From positions 121,992 through 173,801 of the forward strand of contig NW_019091707.1 of assembly GCF_001949145.1 (NCBI RefSeq): a stretch of 51,810 bases of DNA, read 5' to 3'. A model generated the notes under the pieces. That model worked only from the letters and a program-made list of their open reading frames with translations. It made no database searches and had not been told where the DNA came from. Position 1 is the stretch's first letter, and every line of letters starts with the position of its first letter. This stretch comes from Acanthaster planci. Its lineage: Eukaryota; Echinodermata; Asteroidea; Valvatida; Acanthasteridae. The translations under genes and the position numbers were made by a program. Below, piece by piece: positions 11,724 to 23,577 of the stretch.

Positions 11724-12714
11724 ACGTGGTGTGAAATCACTTAGTAGGATTATTAGTCAACATTTGCAGGCACGTACATGTACATGTATAAAAAGACCTA
11801 ACTAGTTAGTCAGAAACAAATGACTAATGTTTCTGTTTTTTAAAAAAACATGCTGTACAGTGTACTTGCGGTACACTTTGTTTGGTAAATGATGTTTTAA
11901 TGCTGTACCAGTACACAATTTTGTAGGATCTGTTTGTCATTCAATCATGTTACTTGTAATTACTTGTATAAATTTGTAGAATTATCTCACGGCAATGGAT
12001 GGTTGGTTGTACGGTACATAACGCTATAATTTTATAGTCCATAATTGGAAATTCTTTTCACATGTGAGATGAACTGAATCCTGTACAATTGACTCTATAG
12101 CAAGTGTTAATGTAGCAGGGAACATCCAGGCATAATCTGTTCTATAATAACTAGAATTATTAAACAAAGGGGGAAATGTAACCTTCATAATATTTACCTC
12201 GGCTAGTTCTTTTCATCGCATGGACTTTCAAGAGTGGGAAATTCCAGACCTGTGATTTTCTGAGCTGTTTTCTTGAGGCCATTCCATTTCCTTGTTGAGT
12301 TTTGTGAGATTACAAAAACAAATTATTTAAATAAAAGTAACAGTTGAATAACTCTAATAAGAGAACCAGAAGTGTATTCTCGATAGTAAAATATTATTTT
12401 GTAGATAATGTGTTTTATATTAGTAATCAAATTGTAAATAATATCTGAATAAATACATGGACCATTCCTGGTAATTTGGGTAATGTGGTTAACATTACAA
12501 AAAAAAGGAATCCCTGTCCTGGAACAATTTAACTTGTAATAAGGAACAAAATTTCAGGTAATTTACTGCCTGTTTATTTTCTTAATCTTTCAGACAGTTT
12601 TTCATCATCCCTGTTGACTGCTGGTTTTTAATAATACCCTTCACACAACCTAATAAAATTTGTATATTGGAACTAAATGTAGCTGCCCCCCCCCTTCCTT
12701 ACATGTATTTCTGA
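11724..12714. other. No gene recognised
   Basis: AT-rich sequence without coding signal. A TACATGTACATGTA palindrome lies near 11775. Confidence 0.5.
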
Positions 12715-12900
12715 GTGGATTCGCTTTGTAACACACTGACTTTAGAATTGGACTCTTGGGTGCAGTGTTCCAAATGCCAAACTACGTGTAAGTTTCACTG
12801 CCAATGCACTGGCTTATTCCTGGATAAGTCATCAGACTTGGAGTTTGAGTGCTGCAACCTAAATTCTGAATTCCGGTCACCTGTGATTTGGCTATTTTAA
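12715..12900 (+). pseudogene. PHD-finger-like fragment
   Basis: A 61-codon frame with WVQCSKC, then FHCQCTGLF, then DLEFECCNL. This resembles the C-terminal half of a PHD finger (W-V-x-C-x2-C, H-x2-C, then a final Cys pair), which binds histone tails. The last pair is imperfect (adjacent Cys residues), the N-terminal pair is missing, and the frame begins at GTG. I take it as an isolated exon or a decayed fragment. PHD fingers of this type are also common in transposon-derived genes. Confidence 0.4.
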
Positions 12901-13619
12901 GGTTTAATTAGGTGATTGTGTTATGCTGTAATCAAGTTTTTTTTTGGATGGTAATGTACACTGTCTGCAACTATTCTTTAAAAACGTAAAGATTTTGTTC
13001 AGCAGTGAGTGTCTTAATGCTGAATTAAGTTGTTGCATATAATTACGTTGTTTATAGATCCACTTGTAAAATGTTACATCTCAAAGTAATATTCTACATG
13101 TTTATCAACCATCTCAATGATCTGATCTTCCAAGCAAATCATGAATGTGGTTATTTCTTCTATGGTTTGGGTAATATAATTTTTAAAATAGAGCACTGAA
13201 GATATCCTATATGATCACCTCGGAAGTACATGTTTTTTGTTTTTTTGACATTCCAGAATCACAACATGAAGAGATTGAATTTTTAAGACAGAAGTTTGTT
13301 AAGAGCCATTAATGTAACATGTGGAAGATGTTGGTATTCTAGTCCAGTTGTCCTTGAATGCCCACACATCCCAACTTATTGGTGTCAAAATTAACAAGGG
13401 CCACCTGCAAGAATAAACCATGTTAAAGGTTCCCAGCTATTTAAAATAAAACATAGTTATGGTGATTGAAAATATGGTTAAGATAATAAAAAAGACAGAA
13501 ATTCTCATCGGAGGAGTCCAATGAGTGGTAATATTAGCCATTTTAAATCAAGAATTTCTGATCCAGCACCCCGCCCTACAAAACTCCCCTAACACTGAAT
13601 GCCCAGATGTTGATGATTA
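12901..13619. other. No gene recognised; upstream region of the P2X7-like gene
   Basis: No open frame of interest. The last 100 bases are GC-richer and lead into the CRE and start codon of the next gene. Confidence 0.45.
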
Positions 13620-13627
13620 TGACGTCA
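13620..13627 (+). promoter_or_regulatory. CRE palindrome TGACGTCA
   Basis: A perfect TGACGTCA lies 75 bases upstream of the ATG at 13702, a typical position for a CREB/ATF site in a proximal promoter. The function is inferred from the motif and position only. Confidence 0.45.
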
Positions 13628-13701
13628 CGTAAAGAACACCTTACCAAGCGTCTGCATGCCACGCGTACAACATTCACCTTTCTTCGTGCAAACTGAAAAA
13701 G

Positions 13702-14284
13702 ATGGCAGATTCTGAAGTTTCCAAGAGCGATTTTGAAGCCAATTTTTCGGAGGATGAGTTAAACAGCTCTGAGGATGATTGTAAGCACACAAATGAAGTC
13801 GGTCAGGTCGTACCGTACATGTACGAACCCGAAGTAGCGAGCGGTGACAGCGACGATGATGCTGGAAATGTCATCACGGGGGTGCAAGACAATGGTGAGG
13901 ACATGGCATGGCGACTCGGTAACAACACTTGGTAAGCAANGTTGTGATTGTGATGTCCTTGCACAAGGGTCAGATAATTTGAGGTTGTTTTCCCACACTG
14001 TATATAAAGCTGTATGGTACATGTACACTGTACATGTACAGACAAGTACGGTTCGATTTACACTTGTTTCATTTACAGGTGCTCTTGTGGCAGCTGTGTT
14101 GCCGTGGCAGCTGTGTTGCCATGCCGGCAGTGAAGGTGTCAGTTTGTTGTAAGGAGATTGAGCAAGTGGTTAAGACGATGGAAAACTACAATGAAACATT
14201 GGACTGCATAACGGAGCATCCAGGTTTTCTGACTGTGTGCTTGGATGGATGGGTTTTAGACACTGCCTACTTTCAGTATACTTG
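13702..14284 (+). pseudogene. P2X7-like zinc-domain gene, exons 1-2, broken by a 17-bp duplication
   Basis: Exon 1 (13702-13931) begins at an ATG in strong context (AAGATGGCA). It encodes an acidic Ser-rich N-terminus, then PYMYEPEV and a RLGNNTW end, and splices at TTG|GTAAGC. Exon 2 (14079-14284) follows a TTTACAG acceptor and restores the Trp codon: WCSCGSCV, then VCCKEIEQVVK, CITEHPGF and VCLDGWVLDTA. This is the Cys-rich fold of the P2X7 receptor cytoplasmic zinc domain, found in many invertebrate proteins that have no channel. The 17-mer TGGCAGCTGTGTTGCC(G/A) is present twice (14088-14104, 14105-14121), shifting the frame after CGSCV; with one copy the frame is continuous. A weak donor (GTGAAT) ends exon 2 and is phase-compatible with the exon at 15986. 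Confidence 0.7.
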
Positions 14285-15456
14285 GTGAATCCAGTTAATT
14301 TGCAGTTTAGCTTCCCTGTGGTTTTATTACCATCGCAGGATTGATTCCCCTTTGCAGGATGGAGTGTAAATTCGATCTTGGTATGATTCCTTCCATCTTT
14401 ACCTGGCACAGTATTCATCTTTTCAGTATAGTCTAGTCCATGATCATATGAAGTTTACTACATACTAGTACTCAAGCAGTTTCGTCACTCTGCAATATGA
14501 AATCTCTGATGAAAGCCATTCAAAGTCTGTAAAAAACAGGCACATAGCAATGAAACTAGATCAGAAGAAAATTACAGAGAAAGTCCTGTTCCTTAGCACC
14601 TGCAAAATAGTCAAACAGCTTAAAGCAGAATTCAGCCAACAAATCAAATGGGCCCCCATATCCAAGAAAGCTGGGGAGAACAAAACCACAGCAAAAACTC
14701 ACCATTGCTGCCGGGAGTAAGGAAATCACTGATGAACTGATCATCACACCGACAGACGTGAGGGCACTCACAGATGAGAACCAGGCTTAGAAAGATGAAG
14801 GTACCAGAGGACAACAGAAAAAAAATCTAAAGACTGAAGAAGGAACTTGCAGGGAAGACTGCAGAGAGTACCGAAATTGCAACAGGCATGCATGTAAACA
14901 CGGAGGATCTGGTTGATGGAGAGGAAATAGGCCAAGGGAGATGCGGATCCTGCGAAAGATTGACGTACATACATGTATAAGGCAATTTCAGTTGTTGTGA
15001 AGACCATGCTGAACCTAGAGCAGCTGTCTGCTAAGGAGCTTTGCAGGGCTGTGGAGAAAGGGGCTATAATATAAAATGATGCTATAATTGCATTCATTCC
15101 TTTACCCGTGTCGCTTATATTGCAACATACATGTCACCATACATGTAGTTGATTGACAGGTTCTGCAAAACTCCAAGGTCATGAAGATGAAAAGAGCTGC
15201 ATACACAGACAAAACTTCAATCCCCCAATCACACACTTACTAGAGTAGTCTTTAAAGTGGGAATTGTTTTCCAATTTTATGTAAATCCTTTAGAATTTTC
15301 TGAGCTTACCTTTGCTTTTTAAAACATTTTTTTTTCACTTTTTGATGGCTAGTATAACTGTGTGGGTTCTACTGAAAACCCGAAATGCAAACAAATACTG
15401 GTTGTAAAAATGCTCACACAAAAATAAAAATTGTTCTACGGGTAAGCAAAATAAAT
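14285..15456. other. Intron or decayed sequence
   Basis: Between P2X7-like exon 2 and the repeat at 15457. A plus-strand stretch at 14550-14700 translates to a Lys-rich piece (KVLFLSTCKIVKQLKAEF) that quickly meets stops and may be a decayed ORF. I cannot name it. Confidence 0.35.
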
Positions 15457-15835
15457 CAACAAAGTGTCAACAACTTGAAAATACATGTACATGTACCCTC
15501 TACAGATTTAAAAGTGGGTTTATCATAATTAAGGGACTCTAAGACCTGCTACTGTGTAAGAGAAACATCGAATTCGCTTCCAGATTCACGCAGAAAAACA
15601 AAACTTTCTTCACTCCGTCCTTGCAAAAACAAGATGGCAGCTGGTCCGGCTGTAAGAGCAGGTCCGACTTTGGCACTCAAATTTTCACACTAACATATCA
15701 TTTTCCACTACGTGATATAATGAATGTGATATGTAGGAGCCTTGCTAATATTGTACAGTGTAAATATAAAACATTTGCTTAAAAATGCTTAATTATTTTG
15801 TTGACACTCATTGTACAACGTAATTAGCATGACCC
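15457..15835 (+). repeat. 0.4-kb dispersed repeat, copy 1
   Basis: Aligns by eye with 16497-16890. Shared blocks in the same order are GTGTCAACAACTTGAAA, CTCTACAGATTTAAAAGTGG, GCTACTGT.TAAGAGAAAC, an AGATGG.(A/C)GC core, CACTCAAATTT, GATATGTAG and TAGCATGACCC. The copies are diverged, in direct orientation and about 1,040 bases apart. Confidence 0.6.
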
Positions 15836-15985
15836 TGAGCACTGTTTAATTTACATGTACCATAGTGAAATTATAAAACTCCAATGAATGTTCAGTTTAT
15901 ACATGTATATTTCTGAGAAAGCCAAAATGCAGATTCATTATCTTTTAATGCATGTTATTTTGTCATATTGTTAACATTTTGATAG

Positions 15986-16059
15986 GAATCATTCCTGGGT
16001 AAGCTTTGTCGGCTTTGCGGAATCTTATAATGCCACACATGGAGTAACTCGCTACACAG
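15986..16059 (+). CDS. 74-nt exon, copy 2 of a duplicated exon
   Basis: Same length and phases as 9313-9386 and similar translation: NHSWVSFVGFAESYNAT and a TRYTG end. Bounded by GATAG and a GTAAAT donor. Its phase-2 entry fits the TG left over from P2X7-like exon 2 (14284), which would give a Trp at the junction, so it may be exon 3 of that gene. Together with copy 1 it suggests a duplicated gene or exon on this strand. Confidence 0.45.
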
Positions 16060-16496
16060 GTAAATATATATTTTTAAAATTTTGTTGGTTCTTTTTTTTA
16101 TATCTTTGTTCATGGCCAATTTGATTTTCATGTTTTGTTCAAATCTGCCAGGTGTAGTACTCAACAGTACTTCAACTGTGGTTTGAAGGGGGCTAGGTAG
16201 ACCCAAATAAAGAATCGGTACATGTTTTTATGTGTATTGTTTTACTGAGTTCAGGAATCTTTTTCTTTCACTTTATGTTTGTTTTTATGTTTCTGGTCTT
16301 TATGTTTGTGAGCTGCAAAAGCATGCTCGTACCCTTTTACTTATTGTACATGCATATAGGCAGTAAAGACCATTGACCATGCCATACATGTAGTTCTTTG
16401 TTCCTGTGTTCTTGGAAGTGGTAGTTCAGAAGATTTGCATTTGTAATAAAGGCTCATAGAACTGTGCACATCCCAGAGGTCATGCTATTTACTGTC

Positions 16497-16890
16497 AACA
16501 AGTGTCAACAACTTGAAATACCCTCTACAGATTTAAAAGTGGTTTTAATATATTGTAGACACTAACACTTGCTACTGTATAAGAGAAACACCAAATCTGG
16601 AAGCAATACATGTAGATTCTCACAGGAAAAGGAATATTTTTCACGATGTGTGGGGGCTGCCATCTTTCTTTCCTTTGTCGTCTATGCGAAAACTAGATGG
16701 CGGCCAGTTGGACTGCACAAACAGGCCCGACTGTCACTCAAATTTCAACACTCAAATTCAGATTGATATAATAGACGTACATTTAATTTGATATGTAGTT
16801 TCCTAATTAAAATGTTAAATTAAAAATCTTTGCCTAAATATTCTTGGATAACTTGTTGGTACGTTTTTTTGAAGCTAAATAGCATGACCC
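16497..16890 (+). repeat. 0.4-kb dispersed repeat, copy 2
   Basis: Partner of 15457-15835. No terminal inverted repeats or coding capacity are seen. It could be a solo LTR, a SINE-like repeat or a local duplication. Confidence 0.6.
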
Positions 16891-18272
16891 CATCCTGGTG
16901 AGTGGTGACCCTTTCTTCTCTCGGAATGCCCTTGTACATAAACTACATTTTTAAAGGAACATTTTAGTTCCTGTTTTTCTGATTTGTTTCTCCTACTTTA
17001 TTCTAGATGTTTAACATATTGTTTTATTATCCTTGTCCTTTTTAGCATCACATTTTCATCATTTTTTCTTATTTCTTAAATCATTTTGGTTGCATTGCAT
17101 TGCTCTTTTCCAGTAATGGTTCTTTTCATAAATTTTTCGAAGTACACACACATTTGCTGCCATTTAAATTGTTTAACCTAAATTGACGTTTTCCAATATA
17201 ATACTTTTAAGAATTATTTACAGCGAATTCTCCTTTTTGTCATAGATTGTGAATTGTATTTTTGTTACTCCAAATTCATGTTCCTTTTTATTGTCCCAGT
17301 TCAAAAGGATAAATTGTGACCTGATCATTTGAACCAGTACTTCCTCTAACAGATCATTTTTCAACACCACTTTTTTCTTTATTTTGGTGTTGCACACTTT
17401 TGGCATGTTGTGCAATCACACCATACTGTACATGTACATTTTCGATAAATTCATGTGAATGATGACTTTCAAGTATACTCCGGTAATAGCTAGTCATGTA
17501 AGATAAAATTATTTCATAAATTTAACCAGATACCACCAAGCTCAATTCTGCCATTTACAACTTTTTAATATGTCGAGTGCAGTAAATTTAAAATGTGAGC
17601 AGTGGCCATTGCACATTCAGTTCGAAGCAAAATGTACTCTAAACATAAAAATTACTAGAAGAATTTGCAAACTTTGGATTCAACTTAATATCCTTTAATT
17701 CTCAGTCAAATCAAATTTCAGCTCACAGGAATAACTGCCATTTATTTTAACTTTAGGAGGATGTCTGCCTAAAAAGAAGGTAATGTAAAATAAAATAAGC
17801 CAGAATATGTACCAGTACATCCTATCCCCGCACAATTTGATTACAACTTCAATACCTGAGAACTAAAGGTGTTACCACAACTGTGCTTAAATTTATGTGG
17901 TTTATGTAATTGATTCCATTGATGGTGTACTATGAAATGTAATTTTAGCACCACGACTGTTTCAACCAATTAGTAGAAGAAGGCCATTCATCAGGAAGAG
18001 GGAACCTTACCATGAATGGAGAATGGGCATATCATTGGAATCACTCAAATGTTTCACATGTCAGGGTATAACACAATGGTGAATGTATTGATGCCCAATA
18101 AAGAACCAAATCAAGAATCACATCAGCAACAGAATAAACATTTAACAGAATACATGTACATGTACATATGCTTCATGACATGAATAGAAAGGATGTACCT
18201 CGCGTGTTAAATGTAATCCATTTCTGTGCCACCAGTCAATTGACTGATAAAAATAGAATGGAATGACAACAG
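16891..18272. other. No gene recognised
   Basis: AT-rich and stop-dense in all frames. A TACATGTACATGTAC palindrome lies near 18153. Confidence 0.5.
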
Positions 18273-18728
18273 GTGATTTCTGATATTGACAATGCTGCAG
18301 TAATTTGGCATTTTAGTGACAGGGAGATGTCTCCCAATATTGATGGTAAAAACGAAGTGAACAATTTGAGTGCCCTTAACAGGTTTTTTTATTTGTCAAA
18401 TGACACTTCGAGTAAACTTGCACGTACATGTATTACCATTGGTCAAAGATTTAAGCATTTAGTACGTTTGATGAGGCATACACGACACTGTTTATTGCCT
18501 GGTAACCGATCAAGCATTTCTGCAACAGAAAATGGGAACATTCTTAAAAAGAAAAGTGGAATTTTCAAAGGTGTCATTTCAGTAATTATTTCAGTTTGTA
18601 TCATGAAAAATTTTTGGAAAATAAGAAAAATTAAGCAACGTTGTGTGAACGCTCCTAGAATAAGGAAAAGGAAGTATCCTCCTGGAGGCAGCTGTGACGA
18701 CACACCGTGTGTTCTACCACAGACTTAA
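18273..18728 (+). CDS. Unknown 151-codon open frame
   Basis: An ORF with GTG as its first in-frame start-like codon, directly after an ACAACAG acceptor-like sequence, so a terminal exon is possible. It begins with SDIDNAAVIWHFSDREM and ends in a very basic stretch (KIRKIKQRCVNAPRIRKRK). A short hydrophobic run (GVISVIISVCIM) lies between. No family is recognised. It could be a decayed element ORF or chance. Confidence 0.25.
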   Translation: MISDIDNAAVIWHFSDREMSPNIDGKNEVNNLSALNRFFYLSNDTSSKLARTCITIGQRFKHLVRLMRHTRHCLLPGNRSSISATENGNILKKKSGIFKGVISVIISVCIMKNFWKIRKIKQRCVNAPRIRKRKYPPGGSCDDTPCVLPQT

Positions 18729-21700
18729 GGAGTAACATACAGAAACCAGTGCAGCATTATAAAATTTACTAGAGAAAGTAGTTCGGCTTCAAAATGTAAA
18801 AGTTAGACGCTTTTTACTGGAACCTTCAATTAATTAAATCCGGAATGGGATAGGACTGTAGAATCCTACGACCATGTGGTCTCAAAAAAATTGACCCCAT
18901 ATCGGGCATACATGTAGTATCAATCGTATCGATATATGTACAGACCTTTACATGTCCTATAAGAATCCTGAATGCAGAATGGTAGAAAGGCAGGAGGAAA
19001 AGGGGACAATATTTGCTTCTTTTTCCTTCCCACAATGCCTTTCTACCATTGTGCAAAATCACGTGCCATATCAGCAATAAGGCTTATTGCCAAAAAGATC
19101 AGTTTTGCAGAGGACTTGATCAACACTTGATAGTTCTCTGAATCATGGATCCTGCGCCTTGAACACCCAGTAGGATGGATATGCGCGCATTACAAGTCCT
19201 TATTATTCTTGTTATTATCAATCATCCAACAAACCTGCGTTATGCTTCACCGAGATCAACTCACGAGAAGACATTTGAACGAAGAAAATACATTTACGTA
19301 CCTGACTTTACCTGATTAACCATGCACCAGTCTGCCAGTGTGAAGTAAATGATCTGCCGACACCTGCAGCTGGCAGTGTAGATTCGGGAAGAAATGTAGG
19401 CACTGGGCACTACTGAAGTGCACTCTACAACCATGGAGCATGGAGGTCGGAAAGGAACACATAATCCATATACACACTCCGACATTCTGCGGAAAATCCG
19501 GAAATCAATCATGTCAAATTTGGGTTCGTTGTCCCTCCAGTCCAGGTCTTACATTATCAATACAACCATGGAGGTAGGACTAGGAAAAGATAAAATCAGA
19601 TCAAACCGAATAATTATATCCTAGTTACAGGTATGCCAGTAACGAAATAAGGTAACTGTGCTCAGCCTAGCGTGGAGGTAAGAAAATCAGACGTGCGATG
19701 ATCACTCTCTCTTGACCAGATCCCACGTATTGTACTTTTCTGGAGAACAAGGTCATGAAGGTTGGCCTACATGTACATGTATATGTACATTTACATACTG
19801 TAAAATATGACTTTCACGAAAGGTCCTGACGTACGATATGGTGCTGACCGGACCGAGGGCTCACCGCGTAATTCCGCATTCGTCTACACATGTACTGTAC
19901 AGTACTGTAGGTGAACCGCACAAAATGTACATGTACTATGTACATGTATATGTACATGTACTGTACATGTGTTACATGCACACATATGTACATGTACTGT
20001 ACATGTAGATTGTACATGTAGATTGTACATGTGCTGTACGGTAATTCTATGGCCACGTGTGCACAGCACTATCTGGTTTCTTCCAGGGCCACCCCCCTAC
20101 CACAATGTTTATGAATAATGCAATATTTCCTACTAGTTGTGGGTGTTCCCTCCATGAAAGTTACACCCCTTCTAAGCGTGATATGAATAATGCAACAGAA
20201 AGTTCGCCACATATTCTACCTGCAATTGGTCGTAACCACACGTATTGAATCTAAAAGACGTCTCGGTATAACAGCCAGACAAAGGGGAATTAATTTTAGA
20301 GACGAAGGAGGAGAGGGGCAAATTCAAAATCGAACGCGAATTCGGGCTTAACGAAGGGTACAAGAAAATCAAACGGGTTCACCAAAAACTCGTGGGGGAA
20401 ACAGCGCCCCCAGTTGTCCAGAGAATCATGGACTTTCAATAGGTGCACTATTTAATGTGTTTGACCAAACAGGAGTTGGAAATACTTTTTATTTGTTGAA
20501 TAAGAGTGTAAATTGTATAAAAACTCTGCCTAAGAAAAGTAATCGCAGCTACACTTTTACGACTCAAGATCTATATGCATGCTCTAAATGCAATTTAATT
20601 TGGAGGGGAAATAAATGACAGGTCTACCTAATTAGGGCAGATTGAGGGGTTGCCAAAATGTTAAATAAAAATGATAAAACGATATAGTTTTTTTTTTTAT
20701 TAAATTCTGTTTGTTTTTGGGAAACTGATTCTTTAAAGTCTTAGGCAACATAGCTCACAAATATAAGTAAATAAGTGTAGGAAAATTAGGACATGTTCAG
20801 TTTTAGGAAAAGGGGAAACTCCTGGACAAATAATATTAGTAAGACCCACAAAATCGGGTAAGGATTGAACACACAACCCGCACACTGTCCCCCGGGGATT
20901 TAATCCTTGGTCACACAGGTGACAAGCACGACAAGTATCATTGACTCCACAGTCTGCAAGTAACTTGGAATCATATTTATTTTTGCAGGCTGAATGCAGG
21001 CAGATTTATCAAATAACTGGACATGCAAACTACGTCCAAAACATGTCACTCCTTTCAGGTTTCAGAAGCTCAACATTAAATTCTAAAGTTGGGTTGGGGT
21101 CTAGTCATTGTAAAGGCTATGGTTTATTTTGTGAGTTTAGTAACATTTTGACGTGTGGGAAGCAGCGTCCCGGAGATGTTGCGCTTTCAAAAATAACTCA
21201 ACCAATGCTGTTTCAACAGGAACAATAAATAACACTGTTTCAAATTCAAATGTAAATTAGGATTGTTCAAATGTAAAATCGTTTGTAAACAATGTTGTTT
21301 ATAAGCCTTACTCAAATAGCAAAATGAATTATAGTTCAAATTATTATTTAACTGTGCAGGTATTCTGGGATTAATGCAGCAAGCAGATTCCTTTCTTGTT
21401 GCCTCCTCTTACATCCAGGTAAAATCCATCTTCCTCGTCTCCGCTTGTTGTTTCGATTTCAAATTTCCATTTTCTTTTCCAATTCTCACCACTTTATCAT
21501 CCATTTCTGAAATGAATTAAGGTGGTATCTTATTTTAAAAAATGTCCTTGCATCCGAAAACTGAATTACGACATTAAGCAGAATGGGTTAAAATTACAAT
21601 TTATTTTTGCATGATCATTTTTGTTGAACTGCTTATAAAAAATACATTTATAATTTCATATAAAGGGAAAATAGAATGAAATAAAGTTACAAATACACGA

Positions 21701-23011
21701 GAAAGGCCGACCACATCTTTTCAGGTCTTGTGCGCGAAACGCCTCCTGTATTCACCGTTACAATTAATGCTGATAATGCCCTCCACAAAGTCTAGCTCTC
21801 AACATCAGCACGGGATATATTGATTTCTTTTTAATGAGGTACTATTCGGCAATACACTTAAATAAACCATCAGCTCATTGTCAAGGTGCAATAAACAAGT
21901 CTTGTGCAAGTTACAGCGCTTCAATTTCCAGGATCACGAGGTGCCACCCACAGCTAGGATGAGTAGTCACAGTCACAATACACGTCCGAACTAGGTGGCT
22001 GCGACTGGAAGTAGTACACATATCTACGGGAGGAGGTTAGCCTGTGGCTTCATGCCAGCATGCTGCTGACCAAGTCACTGTAACCAACGAGTTTTTTTCT
22101 TGTGGGGACTCCTCGGCGAAGAGAACAAGACGCGACGCATTGGTTGCTGGAAATCATCGTTTCTCCGTCTAATTCCACGCGTCTTGGAAGGTCTTGCACA
22201 ACGATCATGGAGCCTTTGCTGTGTGTTCATTCCGTTGTTGTGTAAAACCATGGAGGAATTCATGAAGGAAGAAGTTTCATGTTCCTACACCGAGAACTCC
22301 GGTGGTTCTTCGTCCGCCCATGGAGGTAGAATTTACCTCCATGGTCCGCCGCGCAGTCCCAATCGCGGGCAAGTTCAGGGGTCTGCCAGTGAGGGTTGTA
22401 ACGTCCCAGCTCGGCTTACATGGCACTTCGTGTGACCCGACCTCGATTGGTACACTGTACATTGTAACAATATACATGTAGACAGTTTGTGGCTTTCCTC
22501 AGTGGTTTATGTCGATGGTCGGTAGGTAACTGTTGTGTTGTCTTCTTGATTCTGCATGACTAAGAATCTAACATCTAAGCACGAAAGAAGGAAAACAAGT
22601 GGGTCCAGGGATAGGCCTATTCAGTGACACCATGGTAAATTCCTGACCTGTTCCACCACATGATAGTTCTTAGGCCGACCGTGCCTTGCTTAGTTGACGT
22701 ACACGTACTATACTGTCATTTCTGTACAGTCTCCATTACTACAGGTAAGTCATTCAGGTAAGTACAGTGTACTTACATATAAATGGTTGGAGTTGCAGCC
22801 TTGCACATATTTGGGGAATTGGCCTTTTTCTTTTTTTTTCACAGAGCAAGGAAACAGGTTGAATGGAAGAGGTGCAGGGGAAGTTACAGTACATTTGTTG
22901 AAATTGATTGACATGATTGATGGTGTACGTTGCTCACAAAGTACATGTACAGCTACACGTATGGAAAAGACTGACAATTTTTTTGTTAAATGATGGCCAG
23001 CTTTATTGTAG
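18729..23011. other. Mostly noncoding; GC-richer around 22.0-22.45 kb
   Basis: Only short frames with no recognisable protein. The 22.05-22.45 kb part is less AT-rich and holds overlapping frames on both strands (a plus frame containing MEEFMKEEVSCSYTENSGG). It could be a promoter or first exon, but nothing decides this. Confidence 0.35.
19880..20045. repeat. Dense TACATGTA/GTACATGTAC palindrome cluster
   Basis: About ten overlapping copies of ACATGTAC-type units, with GTACTGTACAGTAC-like variants, in 165 bases. The segment is self-complementary at many registers. The same unit recurs singly throughout the window. Confidence 0.8.
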
Positions 23012-23440
23012 TTAGAGTATAATGTGTGAGTGAAGTTTGATCTTGCAGTAGATATACAGTAGAAATGTAGCCACAAGCACAGCACAAATCACTGCAGATA
23101 TTGATAATGAGTTCAAAAGAAGTTCAAAGCACTTGTTTTTCTGACACAACAGAATCTTCAGTCTTGGTGTCATTCTTCGTAGTGATGCCACTGTTGTCAC
23201 AGTCACTTGAGTGACTGGGGCCTTCAGTGCAACTTTCATCGAGGATGAACTGTCATGACTATTCAAATCATCTAGAAAAATTCCTCGAAGTGCATCAGCA
23301 CTGCACATCCTACTCATGCATCTCAAATGAAAGGATCCATAAGCAGGGTAATTCAGGATTGTTCTCAATTTGATAAAAAAGGGAAGAATTGCCTGCTTGT
23401 GATGGTCTCTGGTGATATGGACAGAGAATTGTCTTAACAT
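23012..23440 (-). CDS. Candidate C-terminal exon with one membrane segment
   Basis: A 142-codon frame. Residues near the end form a clear hydrophobic span (SLSISAVICAVLVATFLLYI) followed by a short basic tail (YCKIKLH), as in a single-pass or tail-anchored protein. Before it lie a Ser-rich stretch (LNSHDSSSSMKVALK) and a basic segment. The first codon is ATG, but the N-terminal part looks less protein-like, so the real exon may start internally. No homolog is recognised. Confidence 0.3.
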   Translation of the reverse strand: MLRQFSVHITRDHHKQAILPFFIKLRTILNYPAYGSFHLRCMSRMCSADALRGIFLDDLNSHDSSSSMKVALKAPVTQVTVTTVASLRRMTPRLKILLCQKNKCFELLLNSLSISAVICAVLVATFLLYIYCKIKLHSHIIL

Positions 23441-23473
23441 GCTACGAACTAATGATGAATGTTACCAACTTGC

Positions 23474-23577
23474 ACCCTAGCCAACTCGCCCCCTAGCCAA
23501 CTCACCCCCTGACCGACTCGCCCCCTGACCGACTCGCCCCCTGACCGACTCGGCCCCCTAGCCAACTCACCCCCTAA
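23474..23577. repeat. Minisatellite, about 16-17-bp unit
   Basis: Six or seven tandem copies of CCCCCTGACCGACTCG or its variant CCCCCTAGCCAACTCA. GC-rich and sharply bounded in AT-rich sequence. Confidence 0.85.

Noticed and set aside
12715-12900. PHD-like fragment as part of a RAG2-like gene
   Set aside because: It lies 28 kb away, with no kelch repeats nearby, and the Cys pattern is closer to ordinary PHD fingers.
14550-14820. Lys-rich plus-strand translation as a gene
   Set aside because: Interrupted repeatedly and not similar to any family I know. Kept only as a note on the intron region.
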